The position numbers and the translations under genes were made by a program. Under the pieces are notes generated by a model. That model was not told the origin of the DNA. It did not search any database and worked only from the letters and a program-made list of their open reading frames with translations. A stretch of 6,677 bases of DNA, from positions 1 to 6,677 of the forward strand of contig JABMPZ010000079.1 of the NCBI GenBank assembly GCA_013203565.1, written 5' to 3'. Positions 5,799 through 6,677 of the stretch are shown here, in pieces. Within the stretch, counting starts at the first letter, position 1. Every line of letters starts with the position of its first letter. Source of the DNA: Parcubacteria group bacterium. Its GTDB lineage: Bacteria; Patescibacteriota; Minisyncoccia; Minisyncoccales; CG1-02-41-26.

Positions 5799-5911
5799 GA
5801 AAACAGGTTAATAGTAAAGCCTAAATCGTCTGCCTCACCAAAGCGTGAGGCTACTCCCTGCAAGCCAGGGTGAGAATCAGGCATTAGGTAGTCAGCCTGT
5901 TTTCTTTTTTT
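5799..5911 (+). ncRNA. Structured RNA paired with the DUF3800 gene
   Basis: A ~113-nt RNA with its own consensus promoter. Its ends pair: GAAAACAGG (5799-5807) with CCTGTTTTC (5896-5904), followed by seven T, so the closing stem also serves as the terminator. Inside, GCCTAA (5819-5824) can pair with TTAGGT (5884-5889, one G-U). That encloses two hairpins, GCCTCAC/GTGAGGC (5832-5851, loop CAAAGC) and CCCTG/CAGGG (5856-5870, loop CAAGC). The last 28 bases are antisense to the 3' end of the DUF3800 gene. From memory, comparative genomics has described several 'DUF3800' RNA motifs found beside genes with this domain; this may be one of them or a relative, but I could not check. It could act as guide, partner or antisense regulator of the nuclease. 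I do not recognise a tRNA, 6S, SRP or known riboswitch pattern. Confidence 0.8.
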
Positions 5912-6489
5912 ATTGCATCAGCAATAATACTATAAAACTCTGTATTTTTATTATTATACTTTTGATAAACTGCCCAAGCGACTGCATCAACTAATTCTAA
6001 TTCTTTTTGTTCAAATTCACTTTTATGCTCAATAGATAAAAACTCCCCTGTTTTTACCGTATCATTTATAACTCTATCTATCTGATTACGCACTCTCGGT
6101 AATGTATAACGTTTGTGTACAACTAAACTCAACCGAGGATGTACCCCCAAAGCAATATCAACAGTTTGTGCAACAAGTTTTGCATAAATCATATTTTTAT
6201 CTAGTTTGGGCTTTCCTTTTTTATTCCAAACTCCAACAATAATCTCTATATTTCTTTTAGATAATTCTTGTAAAACTAATTTAATAAATCCCTTATTTTC
6301 TTTGCTTGCTTTGAAAATCTTATGTACTTTAATCTTACCCCTTACCCTACGTCGGGCAAGCTTCATTACTCTTTTTAGTTCACCTAAATCTCCAACGATA
6401 ATTACAGAAACAACAAAATGACCGCCTGTTTCTGCTTTTTTTTCTAAAATCCCAGCTTCATCAAGAAGTCCATAGTATAATTTAGCCAT
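5884..6489 (-). CDS. DUF3800 domain protein, predicted RNase H-fold nuclease
   Basis: A 201-residue protein from ATG 6489. It opens AKLYYGLLDEAGI, the DUF3800 first strand with its acidic pair (Asp10, Glu11). It continues with GGHFVVSVIIVG, KIKVHKIFK (His56), a second strand NIEIIVGVW, and the C-terminal SEFEQKELELVDAVAWAVYQKY, where Asp168 matches the conserved late Asp in the family's 'LQLAD' helix. The family is thought to be RNase H-like nucleases, often in mobile or defence regions; substrate is unknown. A TTG at 6519 would add ten residues (NIDNNFLFI), but these are not family-like and overlap the -10, so I chose ATG. The last nine codons and the stop overlap the convergent structured RNA. 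No Shine-Dalgarno is visible. Confidence 0.85.
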   Translation of the reverse strand: MAKLYYGLLDEAGILEKKAETGGHFVVSVIIVGDLGELKRVMKLARRRVRGKIKVHKIFKASKENKGFIKLVLQELSKRNIEIIVGVWNKKGKPKLDKNMIYAKLVAQTVDIALGVHPRLSLVVHKRYTLPRVRNQIDRVINDTVKTGEFLSIEHKSEFEQKELELVDAVAWAVYQKYNNKNTEFYSIIADAIKKENRLTT

Positions 6490-6517
6490 AATAAATAAAA
6501 AATTATTATCTATATTC

Positions 6518-6545
6518 AATATAGCATATAAAATACTTTGCTCAA
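6518..6545 (-). promoter_or_regulatory. Candidate promoter of the DUF3800 gene
   Basis: TTGAGC (6545-6540) and TATATT (6523-6518) on the minus strand, 16 bp apart, place the start about 22 nt before ATG 6489. Both elements are one or two bases from consensus. Confidence 0.5.
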
Positions 6546-6561
6546 AAAGTTCGAAGCCTAA

Positions 6562-6677
6562 CCACCCCCATCAAAAAAGCCCGTGTTTATAGGGCTTTTT
6601 CAATAGCAGGCCACCGTGGACGACGTAAGAACCGAGATAAGTGGTTATGAGAGGATTATTTATGTTCCAGATATGAA
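6562..6677 (+). repeat. Cassette-boundary repeat, copy B (runs off the edge)
   Basis: This has the same order as copy A: a CCACCCC stretch, terminator hairpin, CAATAGCAGGCCACCGTGG, then a frame from GTG 6616 reading M-D-D-V-R-T-E-I-S-G-Y-E-R-I-I-Y-V-P-D-M. The frame is still open at the window end, so this copy may be the 5' end of an intact gene. Copies A and B, in the same orientation about 940 bp apart, enclose the DUF3800 gene and its RNA. Confidence 0.78.
6573..6600. terminator. Bidirectional terminator in repeat copy B
   Basis: AAAAAGCCC pairs with GGGCTTTTT (9 bp), with loop GTGTTTATA. It matches the copy A hairpin except for one missing T in the left arm. It separates the DUF3800 promoter from whatever lies to the right. 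Confidence 0.75.

Noticed and set aside
5819..5890. Riboswitch controlling a downstream gene
   Set aside because: The RNA runs against the only neighbouring gene and ends in its own terminator before any plus-strand coding region.
5799..5911. tRNA or tRNA-like gene
   Set aside because: GCCTAA/TTAGGT could be an acceptor stem, but there is no T-arm motif, no 7-nt anticodon loop and only two inner hairpins.
6490..6519. TTG start extending the DUF3800 protein by ten residues
   Set aside because: The extension is unlike the family N-terminus and its start codon overlaps the probable -10 element.
6557..6677. Integron attC site (GCCTAAC resembles the RYYYAAC box)
   Set aside because: No matching GTTRRRY box lies at the other end, the repeat does not fold back on itself as attC does, and copies A and C lack the first box.
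3205..6677. CRISPR array
   Set aside because: Three repeats of over 70 bp are spaced about 940 and 2400 bp apart with genes between them, which is not an array.

Overview
The window looks like part of a Candidate Phyla Radiation (Patescibacteria) chromosome or a mobile element carried by one. DNA is AT-rich and almost every protein gene is on the minus strand. Shine-Dalgarno sites are mostly missing. The PrgI - TraC-like - VirB4 gene order is typical of Patescibacteria type IV secretion or conjugation loci. TGA is not needed as a sense codon in any gene read here, so code 11 fits. The taxon is inferred from gene content and style, not from a marker gene.

Layout, in the direction of minus-strand transcription. 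(1) 6677-5540: a small module holding a DUF3800 (predicted RNase H-fold nuclease) gene. A strong plus-strand promoter converges on it and makes a ~113-nt structured RNA that ends inside the 3' end of that gene. The module is bounded by two ~105-120 bp direct repeats (5621-5740 and 6562-6677), each carrying a bidirectional terminator hairpin and a short conserved reading frame. (2) 5540-3205: a restriction-modification module. The endonuclease gene has an in-frame TAA that removes its last 55 codons. The C5-cytosine methyltransferase downstream carries a C-terminal ribbon-helix-helix domain of the CopG-antitoxin type. A third, diverged copy of the repeat lies at the far end (3205-3285). (3) 3183-2737: a hicBA toxin-antitoxin pair with a consensus promoter so close to hicB that the transcript is probably leaderless. 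(4) 2542-1: the secretion operon, PrgI (VirB3-like), a TraC-like protein, and the N-terminal part of the VirB4 ATPase. VirB4 is interrupted exactly at its Walker A lysine/serine by an intein whose splicing domain starts in the window and runs off the left edge. A REPIN-like inverted-repeat element lies between the TraC-like gene and virB4 and may hide virB4's ribosome-binding site.

Regions 1 and 2 read as accessory cassettes (nuclease plus RNA, restriction-modification) stacked between copies of one repeat, next to a toxin-antitoxin pair and beside a conserved secretion operon. The most unusual points are the DUF3800/RNA pair, the repeat that marks each cassette boundary, the methyltransferase-antitoxin fusion, the nonsense-disrupted endonuclease, and the P-loop intein.
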